Shown here: in pieces, positions 1-7,510 of the stretch
How the letters are laid out: every line of letters starts with the position of its first letter
How positions within the stretch are numbered: the stretch's first letter is position 1
Origin: Candidatus Pelagibacterales bacterium
GTDB lineage: Bacteria; Pseudomonadota; Alphaproteobacteria; TMED109
Direction: 5' to 3'
NCBI GenBank assembly: GCA_002732015.1
Contig: PCCU01000022.1
Location: 18,692 to 28,011, forward strand
DNA length: 9,320 bases
Program-made: the position numbers and the translations under genes
The notes under the pieces: generated by a model
What the model saw: only the letters and a program-made list of their open reading frames with translations
What the model was told of the DNA's origin: nothing
The model's database searches: none

Positions 1-987
1 TTTGTAGTTGGAAAGTCGAACGAATTAGCTTTTGCTGCTGCTAGAAGAGTAAGTGAAAGTAATTTGGTCTCTTTTAATCCCTTATTTTTATTTGGTGGAG
101 TTGGTTTAGGAAAGACACATTTAATGCATGCCATTGCTTGGGACATAAAAGAAAGAGACCCTAAAAGAAAAGTCGTTTATTTGTCTGCTGAAAAATTTAT
201 GTATGAGTTTGTAAAATCATTACGTTACAGGGATACAATGTCATTTAAAGAGAAACTTAGGTCAGTAGATATATTAATGATAGATGATATTCAATTTATT
301 GCTGGTAAAGAAAGTACTCAGGAGGAATTTTTTCATACTTTTAACTCTTTAGTAGGTCAATCTAAACAAATTATTATTAGTGGAGATAGAGCTCCTTCTG
401 ATCTTGATGGTTTGGAGGAAAGATTGCGTTCAAGGCTTAGTTTCGGACTAGTTGGTGAAATTCATAAGGCAGATTATGAATTGAGATTAAGTATTTTACA
501 TACGAAAATAGAAGCGAAAAAAGATGTAGTTGTAGATGATGAAATTATTCAGTTTTTAGCAAAAAAAATAAGTTCTAACGTAAGAGAACTTGAGGGAGCT
601 TTAAGGAGATTAGTAGCTCATTCTGAATTAGTCAATAGACCATTAAACTTAGAAGTGGCAAAGCAGCTTTTACATGATTTACTTAAAGTAAATGAAAGAA
701 AGGTTTCTGTAGAAGATATACAAAAAAAAGTAGCAGAATACTTTAATATAAGATTCAATGATATGATTTCTGTAAGAAGATCAAGGGTTGTTGCACGACC
801 TAGGCAGGTAGCAATGTACTTATCAAAAAACTATACTCCCAAATCCTTACCTGAAATAGGAAGAAAGTTCGGTGGAAGAGATCATACAACAGTTATGCAT
901 GCTATTAAAAAGGTTCAAGAACTTTGTAAGATAGATCCTTCTTTTGCAGAGCATATTAAAGTTTTAAAAAAGACTTTAGAGTTATAA
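1..987 (+). CDS. dnaA: Chromosomal replication initiator DnaA (5' partial)
   Basis: DnaA is the AAA+ ATPase that binds DnaA boxes and melts the replication origin. The frame is open from base 1, so the start lies left of the window; 328 residues are visible against about 467 in E. coli DnaA, so domains I, II and the first part of III are missing. In visible numbering: a FVVGKSN entry to the AAA+ domain (1-7), Walker A GGVGLGKT (32-39), Walker B ILMIDDIQF (91-99), a sensor I region (about 124-135), an arginine-finger box around R145 (LRSRL), and sensor II NVRELEGAL with R195. The C-terminal helix-turn-helix domain IV follows from about 235 and carries the DnaA signature GGRDHTTVMHA (291-301). 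The wording is alphaproteobacterial in style. A TTG at 64 is not a real start because it would cut into the AAA+ domain. dnaN follows after 101 bp. The identification is certain. Confidence 0.98.
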   Translation, partial: FVVGKSNELAFAAARRVSESNLVSFNPLFLFGGVGLGKTHLMHAIAWDIKERDPKRKVVYLSAEKFMYEFVKSLRYRDTMSFKEKLRSVDILMIDDIQFIAGKESTQEEFFHTFNSLVGQSKQIIISGDRAPSDLDGLEERLRSRLSFGLVGEIHKADYELRLSILHTKIEAKKDVVVDDEIIQFLAKKISSNVRELEGALRRLVAHSELVNRPLNLEVAKQLLHDLLKVNERKVSVEDIQKKVAEYFNIRFNDMISVRRSRVVARPRQVAMYLSKNYTPKSLPEIGRKFGGRDHTTVMHAIKKVQELCKIDPSFAEHIKVLKKTLEL

Positions 988-1012
988 ATTTAATTAATTA
1001 AAGTTTTTTAAT

Positions 1013-1042
1013 TTGTAATATTACTACATATAGTAGTATACT
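1013..1042 (+). promoter_or_regulatory. Possible sigma70-type promoter for dnaN
   Basis: TTGTAA (1013-1018) could serve as a -35 box and TATACT (1037-1042) as a -10 box, with an 18-bp spacer. This would start transcription near 1049, about 40 bases before the dnaN start codon. The dnaA-dnaN gap is the only gap on the plus strand long enough for a promoter, so it would drive dnaN-recF-gyrB and the penicillin-binding protein. The match is imperfect (4/6 and 5/6), and chance matches are common in DNA this AT-rich, so this is a suggestion only. Read-through from dnaA is an alternative. Confidence 0.35.
1022..1038. repeat. Inverted repeat in dnaA-dnaN gap
   Basis: TACTAC (1022-1027) and GTAGTA (1033-1038) are perfect inverted arms separated by five bases, ATATA. 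The right arm overlaps a second short palindrome, AGTATACT (1035-1042). The repeat lies between the putative -35 and -10 boxes, where a dimeric repressor would block polymerase. As an RNA hairpin it would be weak (six pairs, two of them G-C), and no U-run follows, so it is not a standard terminator. Operator function is inference. Confidence 0.4.
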
Positions 1043-1088
1043 GATAATAAAATACTTAGTTTATTAATATTTTTAAAGAGTTACAAGT

Positions 1089-2204
1089 ATGAAAGCTAAA
1101 ATAAATAAAAAAACTTTAGTACAGACTTTATCTCACTTACATAGTGTAGTAGAAAAAAGAAATACAATACCAATACTAGCAAACGTATTAATTGAAGCTA
1201 AAGATAAAAGCTTAGTATTGGCAGCTACAGATATGGAAATAGCAGAGCTTCAAAGCATATCTTGTGAGGTTTTACAAGAGGGTTCTATTACAACACCAGC
1301 TCATATTTTATATGATATAGTTAGAAAACTACCTGATGAAGCTATGATAGAATTAGAGAGCATAGAAGGTAAAAAGTTAGAAATTAAAACTGATAAAATC
1401 TCTTTTTCATTAATGTGTCTTCCTCCTAACGACTTTCCAGACATACATTCTGGAGAGTACCCTGAAGGTTTTGATATTGATACAGCAAGCTTGAGGAGAT
1501 TGATAGACAAAACTCTTTTTTCAGTTTCAACAGAAGAAACTAGATATTACTTAAATGGAATTTATTTGCATTCTATCAAAGAAGAAGAAACAGAAGTTCT
1601 CAGAGCTGTCGCAACGGATGGTCATAGACTTTCAAGATTGAGTGCTTCTTTGCCTAAAAATGCAAATAATCTAGAAGGTGTTATTATCCCAAGAAAAACT
1701 GTTACAGAAATAAAAAAAATTATTGATAATCAAGATGGCCAAGTAAAAATACAAATTGCAAAAAACAAGATTAAATTTTCTTTGAATAATGTAATTATTA
1801 CTTCAAAACTATTGGATGGTACTTTTCCAGACTACGAGAGAGTAATTCCTAATAATAATTCTAAGGAACTTATAGTAAATGCTCAGGAGTTTATTGCTGC
1901 TGTAGATAGGGTTTCTACTTTATCTTCTGATAGAACAAGAGCTATAAAGTTTAAATTATCAAATAAAGTATTAGAAATTACAGCAGAAAATCCAGATCAA
2001 GGTAGCGCTAAAGAAAATATAAGCGTGCATTATAATGGAGAAAATTTAGAAATAGGATTTAATTCTAAATATTTAATAGATATCGCCAGACAAATTACTG
2101 GAGCTAATATTAAGTTTATGTTATCAGATAAACTTTCGCCAACTTTGATGTTCGATGAAGAAGATAGCTTAGCTCTTTATCTTTTGATGCCAATGCATAT
2201 TTAG
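1089..2204 (+). CDS. dnaN: DNA polymerase III beta subunit (sliding clamp)
   Basis: DnaN forms a dimeric ring around DNA that tethers DNA polymerase III and binds many repair proteins through a hydrophobic pocket. The 371 residues are a normal length and cover three clamp domains at roughly 1-120, 130-250 and 252-371. Visible family motifs are LAATDMEI (44-51), TRYYLNGIYL (151-160), VATDGHRLS (174-182), LLDGTFPDYERVIP (241-254), GFNSKYLIDI (323-332) and the C-terminal LLMPMHI (365-371), which matches the usual clamp ending that helps form the partner-binding pocket. The ATG start gives the expected N-terminus, and a weak Shine-Dalgarno-like AAAGAG ends 8 bases before it. It is preceded by a 101-bp gap holding a possible promoter, and recF follows 17 bp downstream. 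No truncation or frameshift is seen. The identification is secure. Confidence 0.98.
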   Translation: MKAKINKKTLVQTLSHLHSVVEKRNTIPILANVLIEAKDKSLVLAATDMEIAELQSISCEVLQEGSITTPAHILYDIVRKLPDEAMIELESIEGKKLEIKTDKISFSLMCLPPNDFPDIHSGEYPEGFDIDTASLRRLIDKTLFSVSTEETRYYLNGIYLHSIKEEETEVLRAVATDGHRLSRLSASLPKNANNLEGVIIPRKTVTEIKKIIDNQDGQVKIQIAKNKIKFSLNNVIITSKLLDGTFPDYERVIPNNNSKELIVNAQEFIAAVDRVSTLSSDRTRAIKFKLSNKVLEITAENPDQGSAKENISVHYNGENLEIGFNSKYLIDIARQITGANIKFMLSDKLSPTLMFDEEDSLALYLLMPMHI

Positions 2205-2221
2205 TTAACAATAATATTTGA

Positions 2222-3340
2222 ATGTTAGAGAAAAATATATCTTTGAATAATTTTATAAATAGTTTATCTATTCAAAATTTTAGAAATCACGAAAATCTAG
2301 AAATTATAACAAAAAAACCTTCTGTAGTAATTTATGGAAAAAATGGCGTTGGCAAAACTAGTATTTTAGAGGCTCTTTCAATTTTTACTAATGGAAAAGG
2401 ATTAAGAAATTCTAAGTTAATAGAAATGATAAAAGTCGAAGAAGATATGTTTTGTATTTCGGTTAATATTAAAATTGAAGAGAATATCTATATGGAATTA
2501 AAATCTACATACAGTAAGTCTAAAAAATCAAGAAAAATTTTTATTAATGGAAAAGAAAAAAAAAGTTTTAAGAATATAAAAACTAACTTTCCTATGCTTT
2601 GGATAACGCCTTATGACGAAAAAATTTTTGGAGGTACTTCAGCGTCTAGAAGAAATTTTTTAGACAGAATCGTAACTAACTTTGATTTATATCACAATAA
2701 AAGAATTAATGAGTATAATAAATTATTAAAACAAAGGTCAAAAATTCTTAAAGAAAATGTAGATGATAAAGACTGGTTAAATGTAATTGAAGACCAGCTA
2801 TCAAAGCTTTCTGTTGCTATTAGTTCTACGAGATTAGACATTGTTTCAAGGTTGATAAAATTTTTAGAAATTAAATCAATCGGCTTCCCTAATTTACGTT
2901 TAGAATTTGTAGACTCAATTGAAAATAAATTATTACTACAGCCAGCACTAGAAATAGAAAAAGAATTAAAAGATAATTATTTTAAATCAAGAAAAATAGA
3001 CGCTTTAATTGGAGGAAGTTTATATGGTAGTCAAAAAACAGAATTATTTTGTTTTAATATAGAGAAAAATATGCCTGCAGACATGTGTTCCTCTGGCGAA
3101 CAAAAGCTTCTTCTAATTTCTATAATACTTTCTTGTGCGCAAGCCTTAAAAGAAAGCATAAAAATATCTCCAATTATGCTTTTAGATGAAGTTTTTACAC
3201 ATTTAGATTCATCAAAAAAAATTATTTTATTTGATAAATTAATAGACTTAGGTTCACAAATATGGATTACTACAACAGAAACTGATAGTTTTTTAAAAAA
3301 ATATGATAATGTTCATTATTATGAATTAAAAAGAGAATGA
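2222..3340 (+). CDS. recF: DNA replication and repair protein RecF
   Basis: RecF is an SMC/ABC-type ATPase that works with RecO and RecR to load RecA at single-strand gaps and stalled forks. The 372 residues are a usual length. Visible motifs are IQNFRNHENLEI near the N-terminus (17-28), Walker A GKNGVGKTS (39-47), the ABC signature SGEQK (291-295), and Walker B with D-loop, IMLLDEVFTHLD (318-329), with D322 and E323 as metal and catalytic residues. The middle, about 100-270, is the RecF lobe II region and is strongly diverged. The segment usually written GxHRxD appears here as GSQKTE (269-274), so the usual His and Asp seem to be Gln and Glu. The start adds about 14 residues before the first strand compared with E. 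coli RecF; no other ATG lies before Walker A. No Shine-Dalgarno sequence is visible. It sits 17 bp after dnaN and 7 bp before gyrB, so co-transcription is likely. Confidence 0.95.
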   Translation: MLEKNISLNNFINSLSIQNFRNHENLEIITKKPSVVIYGKNGVGKTSILEALSIFTNGKGLRNSKLIEMIKVEEDMFCISVNIKIEENIYMELKSTYSKSKKSRKIFINGKEKKSFKNIKTNFPMLWITPYDEKIFGGTSASRRNFLDRIVTNFDLYHNKRINEYNKLLKQRSKILKENVDDKDWLNVIEDQLSKLSVAISSTRLDIVSRLIKFLEIKSIGFPNLRLEFVDSIENKLLLQPALEIEKELKDNYFKSRKIDALIGGSLYGSQKTELFCFNIEKNMPADMCSSGEQKLLLISIILSCAQALKESIKISPIMLLDEVFTHLDSSKKIILFDKLIDLGSQIWITTTETDSFLKKYDNVHYYELKRE

Positions 3341-3347
3341 TAAATTA

Positions 3348-5768
3348 ATGGTAAAAAAAGTTACAAAAAAAGGTCAAGACTATGATGCTTCTTCAATAAA
3401 AGTTCTTAAGGGATTAGAGGCTGTTAGGAAAAGACCAGGAATGTATATAGGTGATACAGATGATGGTTCTGGTTTACACCATATGGTATTTGAGGTAGTA
3501 GATAACTCTATCGATGAAGCGCTTGCTGGTCATTGTGATACCATAGTTGTAACTTTAAATGAGGATGGCTCTGTGACTATAGAGGATAATGGAAGAGGTA
3601 TACCAACAGATATGCATGAAGAGGGTATATCAGCAGCAGAAGTCATAATGACGCGTTTGCATGCCGGCGGTAAGTTTGATGAAAATTCTTACAAAGTTTC
3701 CGGAGGTCTACATGGTGTTGGTGTTTCAGTAGTTAATGCACTATCTGAAAAGTTAGAGCTAGAAATTTATAGAAATGGAAAATCTTATGGAATAGAGTTT
3801 TCTGATGGAGCTACCGTTAGACCATTGAAAGAAAAAGGAAAAAGACAAGATAGGACAGGAACTAAGTTAACTTTCTGGGCGTCTAATAAAGTTTTTTCTC
3901 AGACAAATTATAATTTTGAAATACTAGAAAAAAGACTTAGAGAGCTAGGGTTCTTAAACTCAAATATAAAGATTTTACTTCAAGATAATAGAGTAAATCC
4001 TAGGCTTGAGAAAACTTTTCATTATTCTGGAGGATTAGAAGAGTTTATTTTATGGCTCTCTAAAAATGCTCAATCACTTAACTCTAAACCTATAAATATT
4101 AAAGGTGAAAAAGAAAATATTAAAGTAGAGCTATCATTAAAATGGACTGATAGTTATCATGAAAATGTTAAATGTTATACTAACAATATTCCTCAAAGAG
4201 ATGGAGGTACGCATCTTGCTGGGTTGAGAGCAGCCCTAACGAGAGTTTTATCAAGATATTTAAAAGATAATAACAGTAATAAAAAAGAAAAGCTTACATT
4301 CTCAGGAGAGGATATGAGAGAGGGACTCTTTTCTATTTTATCAGTTAAAGTTCCAGACCCAAAATTTTCTTCACAAACTAAAGATAAGTTAGTTTCCTCG
4401 GAGGTAAGACAAGTAGTAGAAAGTATAGTAAATGAACAATTATCAGATTGGATGGAAGAAAATCCATCAGATGCAAAAGTTATATGTAAAAAAATTATTG
4501 ATGCAGCGTCTGCAAGAGAAGCAGCTCGCAAAGCAAGAGACCTTTCTAGAAGAAAAAATGCACTAGAAGTTTCAAGTTTGCCAGGAAAGCTGGCAGATTG
4601 TCAGGAAAAAGATGCCACAAAATCAGAATTATTTTTAGTTGAAGGTGATAGTGCAGGAGGTTCTGCCAAACAAGCAAGAAATAGAATTTTTCAGGCTATA
4701 CTGCCTTTGAGAGGAAAAATTTTAAATACTTGGGAACCCAGAATATCTGCTGTTCTAGGTTCTAATGAGATTATGGCAATGATTTCTGCAATGGGAACAG
4801 GAATAGAAAAAGACTTTGACATTACAAAGCTAAGGTATCATAAGATTATCATTATGACTGATGCTGACGTTGATGGTTCTCATATAAGAACTTTAATACT
4901 TACATTCTTTCACAAACATATGAAAGAGATAATTAAATCTGGACATCTTTATGTAGCCCAACCACCTCTATTTAAAGTAAAAAGAGGTAAGAGTGAGGTT
5001 TATATTAAAGATGAAGTAAAACTTGATAACTTCTTGATAGAAAGTTCTATAAATGACATTGCAGTTTTTTATGGCAAAGAACGTATAAAAGTATCAGGTA
5101 AACCGCTACTGAATCTAATAATTAAAATTATAGAACATGCAAAACTTTTAATAAATTTAGCAAAAGATAATAATATTTCGCTTACACAGTCCTTTTATTT
5201 AAATGAGGGGTTAAGCTTGAAAAACTTTGAGAACATTAACAAAGTAGAAAGAATTATAGAGAAAACTTTAGGGCATCTTAATATCAATAATGAGACTGAT
5301 GAAAAATGGAAGGCCACTTTTAAACAGAGAACAAAAGAGTTACTTTTTGTGCATAGTAAAAATGAAATAGAAAAAACTTACAAAATTGATGAATATTTTA
5401 TAAATAAGAATGAGGCAAAAAAACTTGAAGCTTCAAAATCAGATATTATTGATATCTTTATAGAAGGTGCTTATTTAAGTATTTCAGATAAAGAGACCTT
5501 TTTAAAAGGACCAGCAGAACTTTTTACCGAAATTAATAGATTTACTAGAAAAAATTATAAAATCCAAAGATACAAGGGTTTAGGAGAAATGAACCCTGAT
5601 CAATTATGGGAAACTACATTAGATCCTGATGCTAGAACTTTATTGCAAGTACAATATAAAGATTTATGGGAGGCAGATGATTTATTTGGAAAGTTAATGG
5701 GAAATAATGTTGAAGCTAGAAGAAACTTTATACAAAAGTTTGCTTTGGAGGCAGAAATAGATTCTTAA
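3348..5768 (+). CDS. gyrB: DNA gyrase subunit B
   Basis: GyrB is the ATPase subunit of type IIA topoisomerase gyrase, which with GyrA introduces negative supercoils; it is the target of aminocoumarins. The 806 residues are close to E. coli GyrB (804). Domain order: a GHKL ATPase with EVVDNSIDEALAG (49-61; likely catalytic base E49 and Mg-binding N53), EDNGRGIP (79-86) and GGLHGVGVSVVNALSE (119-134); a transducer with the QTK loop (343-345); and TOPRIM with ELFLVEGDSAGGSAKQ (427-442; E432), PLRGKILN (453-460) and TDADVDGSHIRT (504-515; D505 and D507). The C-terminal part has YKGLGEMNPDQLWETTLDP (742-760). Residues about 551-715 form the long insert typical of proteobacterial GyrB, here Lys/Asn/Ile-rich and poorly conserved. 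The start is supported by the normal short leader before YDASSIKVLKGLEAVRKRPGMYIG-type sequence. AAGAGA lies about 11 bases before the ATG, a weak ribosome site. The next gene starts 9 bp downstream. Confidence 0.98.
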   Translation: MVKKVTKKGQDYDASSIKVLKGLEAVRKRPGMYIGDTDDGSGLHHMVFEVVDNSIDEALAGHCDTIVVTLNEDGSVTIEDNGRGIPTDMHEEGISAAEVIMTRLHAGGKFDENSYKVSGGLHGVGVSVVNALSEKLELEIYRNGKSYGIEFSDGATVRPLKEKGKRQDRTGTKLTFWASNKVFSQTNYNFEILEKRLRELGFLNSNIKILLQDNRVNPRLEKTFHYSGGLEEFILWLSKNAQSLNSKPINIKGEKENIKVELSLKWTDSYHENVKCYTNNIPQRDGGTHLAGLRAALTRVLSRYLKDNNSNKKEKLTFSGEDMREGLFSILSVKVPDPKFSSQTKDKLVSSEVRQVVESIVNEQLSDWMEENPSDAKVICKKIIDAASAREAARKARDLSRRKNALEVSSLPGKLADCQEKDATKSELFLVEGDSAGGSAKQARNRIFQAILPLRGKILNTWEPRISAVLGSNEIMAMISAMGTGIEKDFDITKLRYHKIIIMTDADVDGSHIRTLILTFFHKHMKEIIKSGHLYVAQPPLFKVKRGKSEVYIKDEVKLDNFLIESSINDIAVFYGKERIKVSGKPLLNLIIKIIEHAKLLINLAKDNNISLTQSFYLNEGLSLKNFENINKVERIIEKTLGHLNINNETDEKWKATFKQRTKELLFVHSKNEIEKTYKIDEYFINKNEAKKLEASKSDIIDIFIEGAYLSISDKETFLKGPAELFTEINRFTRKNYKIQRYKGLGEMNPDQLWETTLDPDARTLLQVQYKDLWEADDLFGKLMGNNVEARRNFIQKFALEAEIDS

Positions 5769-5777
5769 ACTATATTT

Positions 5778-7502
5778 ATGAAAGCCTTCAAAAAACTTTC
5801 TAGTATTTTACTTTTTTTTATTTTTTTTTGGATAGTATATTGTGCTATTACTTTACCTAACTTAGATGGGTTAGGCAATAAAACCAGAAAACCTTCAATA
5901 AGTGTTACAGATAAGGAAAATGTTTTAGTTGGGTCATTAGGTGATGTTTATGGTGGTTTAATTTATTCGGAAAATATTCCTAAAAACTTAATTAATGCAG
6001 TAGTTGTTTTAGAGGACAGAAAGTTTTTTGATCACTATGGTATAGATTTTAAAGGATTGGGTAGAGCTATATTACATAATATAAAAGAAATGAGATATAG
6101 CCAGGGTGCATCAACAATAACACAGCAGCTATCAAAATTAATTTTTCTAAACACTGAAAAGACTATTAGCAGAAAATTTAAAGAATTAATTATTTCTTTT
6201 TATCTAGAATATAAGTTTACTAAAATTGAAATTCTTTCCATGTATTTGAATAGGGCATATTTTGGATCAGGGCAATATGGTGTAAAAGCTGCTTCAAAAA
6301 GATACTTTTCAAAACTACCAGAAGACTTGTCTATTGCTGAGTCTGCAATTTTAGCAGGAAGTTTAAAGGCACCAAGCAAACTTTCCTTGATAACGAATAA
6401 GGACGCAAGTATTTCTAGAGCTAAAGTAGTTTTAAATCTTCTAGAAAAAAACAAACTAATTTCTTTAAAGCAAAAGAATAATGCTAAGCTTGAATTAAAT
6501 AAAATAAAAAACTTAAAATTTTATTCAGATGATGGAATAAGGTATTTTATAGATTGGATTCATTCAGAAACACCTGAGGAGGTTTTAAAAAATCAAAAAG
6601 ATTTGATTATTAATTCTACGTTAGATTTAAAATTTCAAAAAAATATAGAAAATTCAGTTAAAAATAATATGAGAAATATAGATGAAAAAGTACAGGCTGC
6701 TGTTTTTGTAATGGACTATAATGGTGCAGTAAGAGCATTATTAGGAGGTAGAAATTGGAATAAAAGTAAGTTTAATAGAGCTACACAATCTAAAAGACAG
6801 TTAGGTTCAGTTTTTAAAACTTATGTATATCTAACTGCACTAAGTATGGGGTATAACCTCACTGATAAAATAGAAGATATTCCTATTAAAAAAGATAATT
6901 GGGCTCCAAAAAATTTTTCTGATAAATATGAAGGAATTATTTCTATTAGGCGAGCTTTTGCAATATCCTCTAATGTTTCAGCTGTTAGATTAGCAGAGAA
7001 AATTGGAAGAGAGAACATAATAAGTCAGGCAAAAAAATTAGGAGTCATATCCAAAATTTCTAATAATCCTTCAATGGCACTAGGAGTAGACTCATTTTCA
7101 CTATTAGAAACTGTAGGTTCTTTTGGTGCTATATGTGGAAATGGAATTCCCGTTATTCCTTACGGCATAGAGGAAATTAAAAAAAGAAATAATATAAGTT
7201 TATGGAAAAGAGATTTCCCAAAAAGAAGGGAGGTAATCACGAAAAAGGTTCAACTGAAAGTAAAAAAATTATTAAGAGCTGTTGTAGAAGAGGGAACTGC
7301 AAAAAAAGCTTCTAAAATTCCTATAAAAATACTTGGGAAAACTGGTACTAGTCAAAAAAACAGAGATGCTTGGTTTTTAGGTTGTGCAAAAAATCATGTA
7401 GTGGGGGTTTGGATCGGTAGAGATGACGATAAAAGCATGAAAAATATTTTTGGCTCTACTTTACCTTTATCAATATTTAAAGATATTATACTAAAGTTAT
7501 AA
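5778..7502 (+). CDS. Bifunctional class A penicillin-binding protein (PBP1A-like)
   Basis: This enzyme polymerises glycan strands from lipid II and cross-links their peptides (D,D-transpeptidase) on the periplasmic face of the inner membrane. A short basic N-terminus is followed by one membrane anchor (about 8-25). The glycosyltransferase domain (family GT51) shows EDRKFFDHYG (79-88; catalytic E79), QGASTITQQLSK (109-120), RKFKELI (132-138; second acidic residue E136), ILSMYLNRAYFG (152-163) and a KRYF motif (174-177). The transpeptidase domain shows the SxxK motif SVFK (344-347; nucleophile S344), SSN (397-399) and KTGT (521-524). All core residues for both activities are present. At 574 residues it is shorter than E. 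coli PBP1A (850), lacking large accessory domains and a C-terminal tail, which I believe is common in alphaproteobacteria. The start is 9 bp after gyrB with no Shine-Dalgarno sequence. T8 and T9 runs near the start encode the membrane anchor. PBP1A versus another class A subtype cannot be settled here. Confidence 0.93.
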   Translation: MKAFKKLSSILLFFIFFWIVYCAITLPNLDGLGNKTRKPSISVTDKENVLVGSLGDVYGGLIYSENIPKNLINAVVVLEDRKFFDHYGIDFKGLGRAILHNIKEMRYSQGASTITQQLSKLIFLNTEKTISRKFKELIISFYLEYKFTKIEILSMYLNRAYFGSGQYGVKAASKRYFSKLPEDLSIAESAILAGSLKAPSKLSLITNKDASISRAKVVLNLLEKNKLISLKQKNNAKLELNKIKNLKFYSDDGIRYFIDWIHSETPEEVLKNQKDLIINSTLDLKFQKNIENSVKNNMRNIDEKVQAAVFVMDYNGAVRALLGGRNWNKSKFNRATQSKRQLGSVFKTYVYLTALSMGYNLTDKIEDIPIKKDNWAPKNFSDKYEGIISIRRAFAISSNVSAVRLAEKIGRENIISQAKKLGVISKISNNPSMALGVDSFSLLETVGSFGAICGNGIPVIPYGIEEIKKRNNISLWKRDFPKRREVITKKVQLKVKKLLRAVVEEGTAKKASKIPIKILGKTGTSQKNRDAWFLGCAKNHVVGVWIGRDDDKSMKNIFGSTLPLSIFKDIILKL

Positions 7503-7510
7503 TAATTATA

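Noticed and set aside
64..987. TTG at 64 as the dnaA start
   Set aside because: The frame is open to base 1 and encodes conserved DnaA sequence (FVVGKSN) before it, so the gene is cut by the window edge rather than starting here.
989..1009. 14-bp perfect palindrome TTTAATTAATTAAA followed by G and six T, as a dnaA terminator
   Set aside because: The stem is all A-T and would have at most about five pairs around a four-base loop, too weak for a standard rho-independent terminator. Such palindromes are expected by chance in DNA this AT-rich.
1301..1510. Minus-strand open frame inside dnaN
   Set aside because: It lies wholly within a certain gene, has no recognisable motifs and no ribosome site; it is a shadow frame.
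1..2221. Replication origin beside dnaA/dnaN
   Set aside because: No TTATNCACA-type DnaA boxes were seen in the dnaA-dnaN or dnaN-recF gaps. Only scattered one-mismatch matches occur inside genes, for example near 3195 and 5349. In alphaproteobacteria the origin is often away from dnaA, and the region upstream of dnaA is not in the window.
4193..4531. Minus-strand 112-codon open frame inside gyrB
   Set aside because: It is opposite conserved GyrB transducer sequence, Ser/Leu-rich without domain features; it is a shadow frame.
4689..4730. Arg455 in GyrB (PLRGK) in place of the E. coli Lys447 linked to quinolone response
   Set aside because: Arg at this position is common in natural GyrB proteins, so it is not evidence of acquired resistance.
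6200..7018. Two short minus-strand open frames inside the penicillin-binding protein gene
   Set aside because: Both (6200-6454 and 6821-7018) lie opposite catalytic-domain sequence and show no family features.
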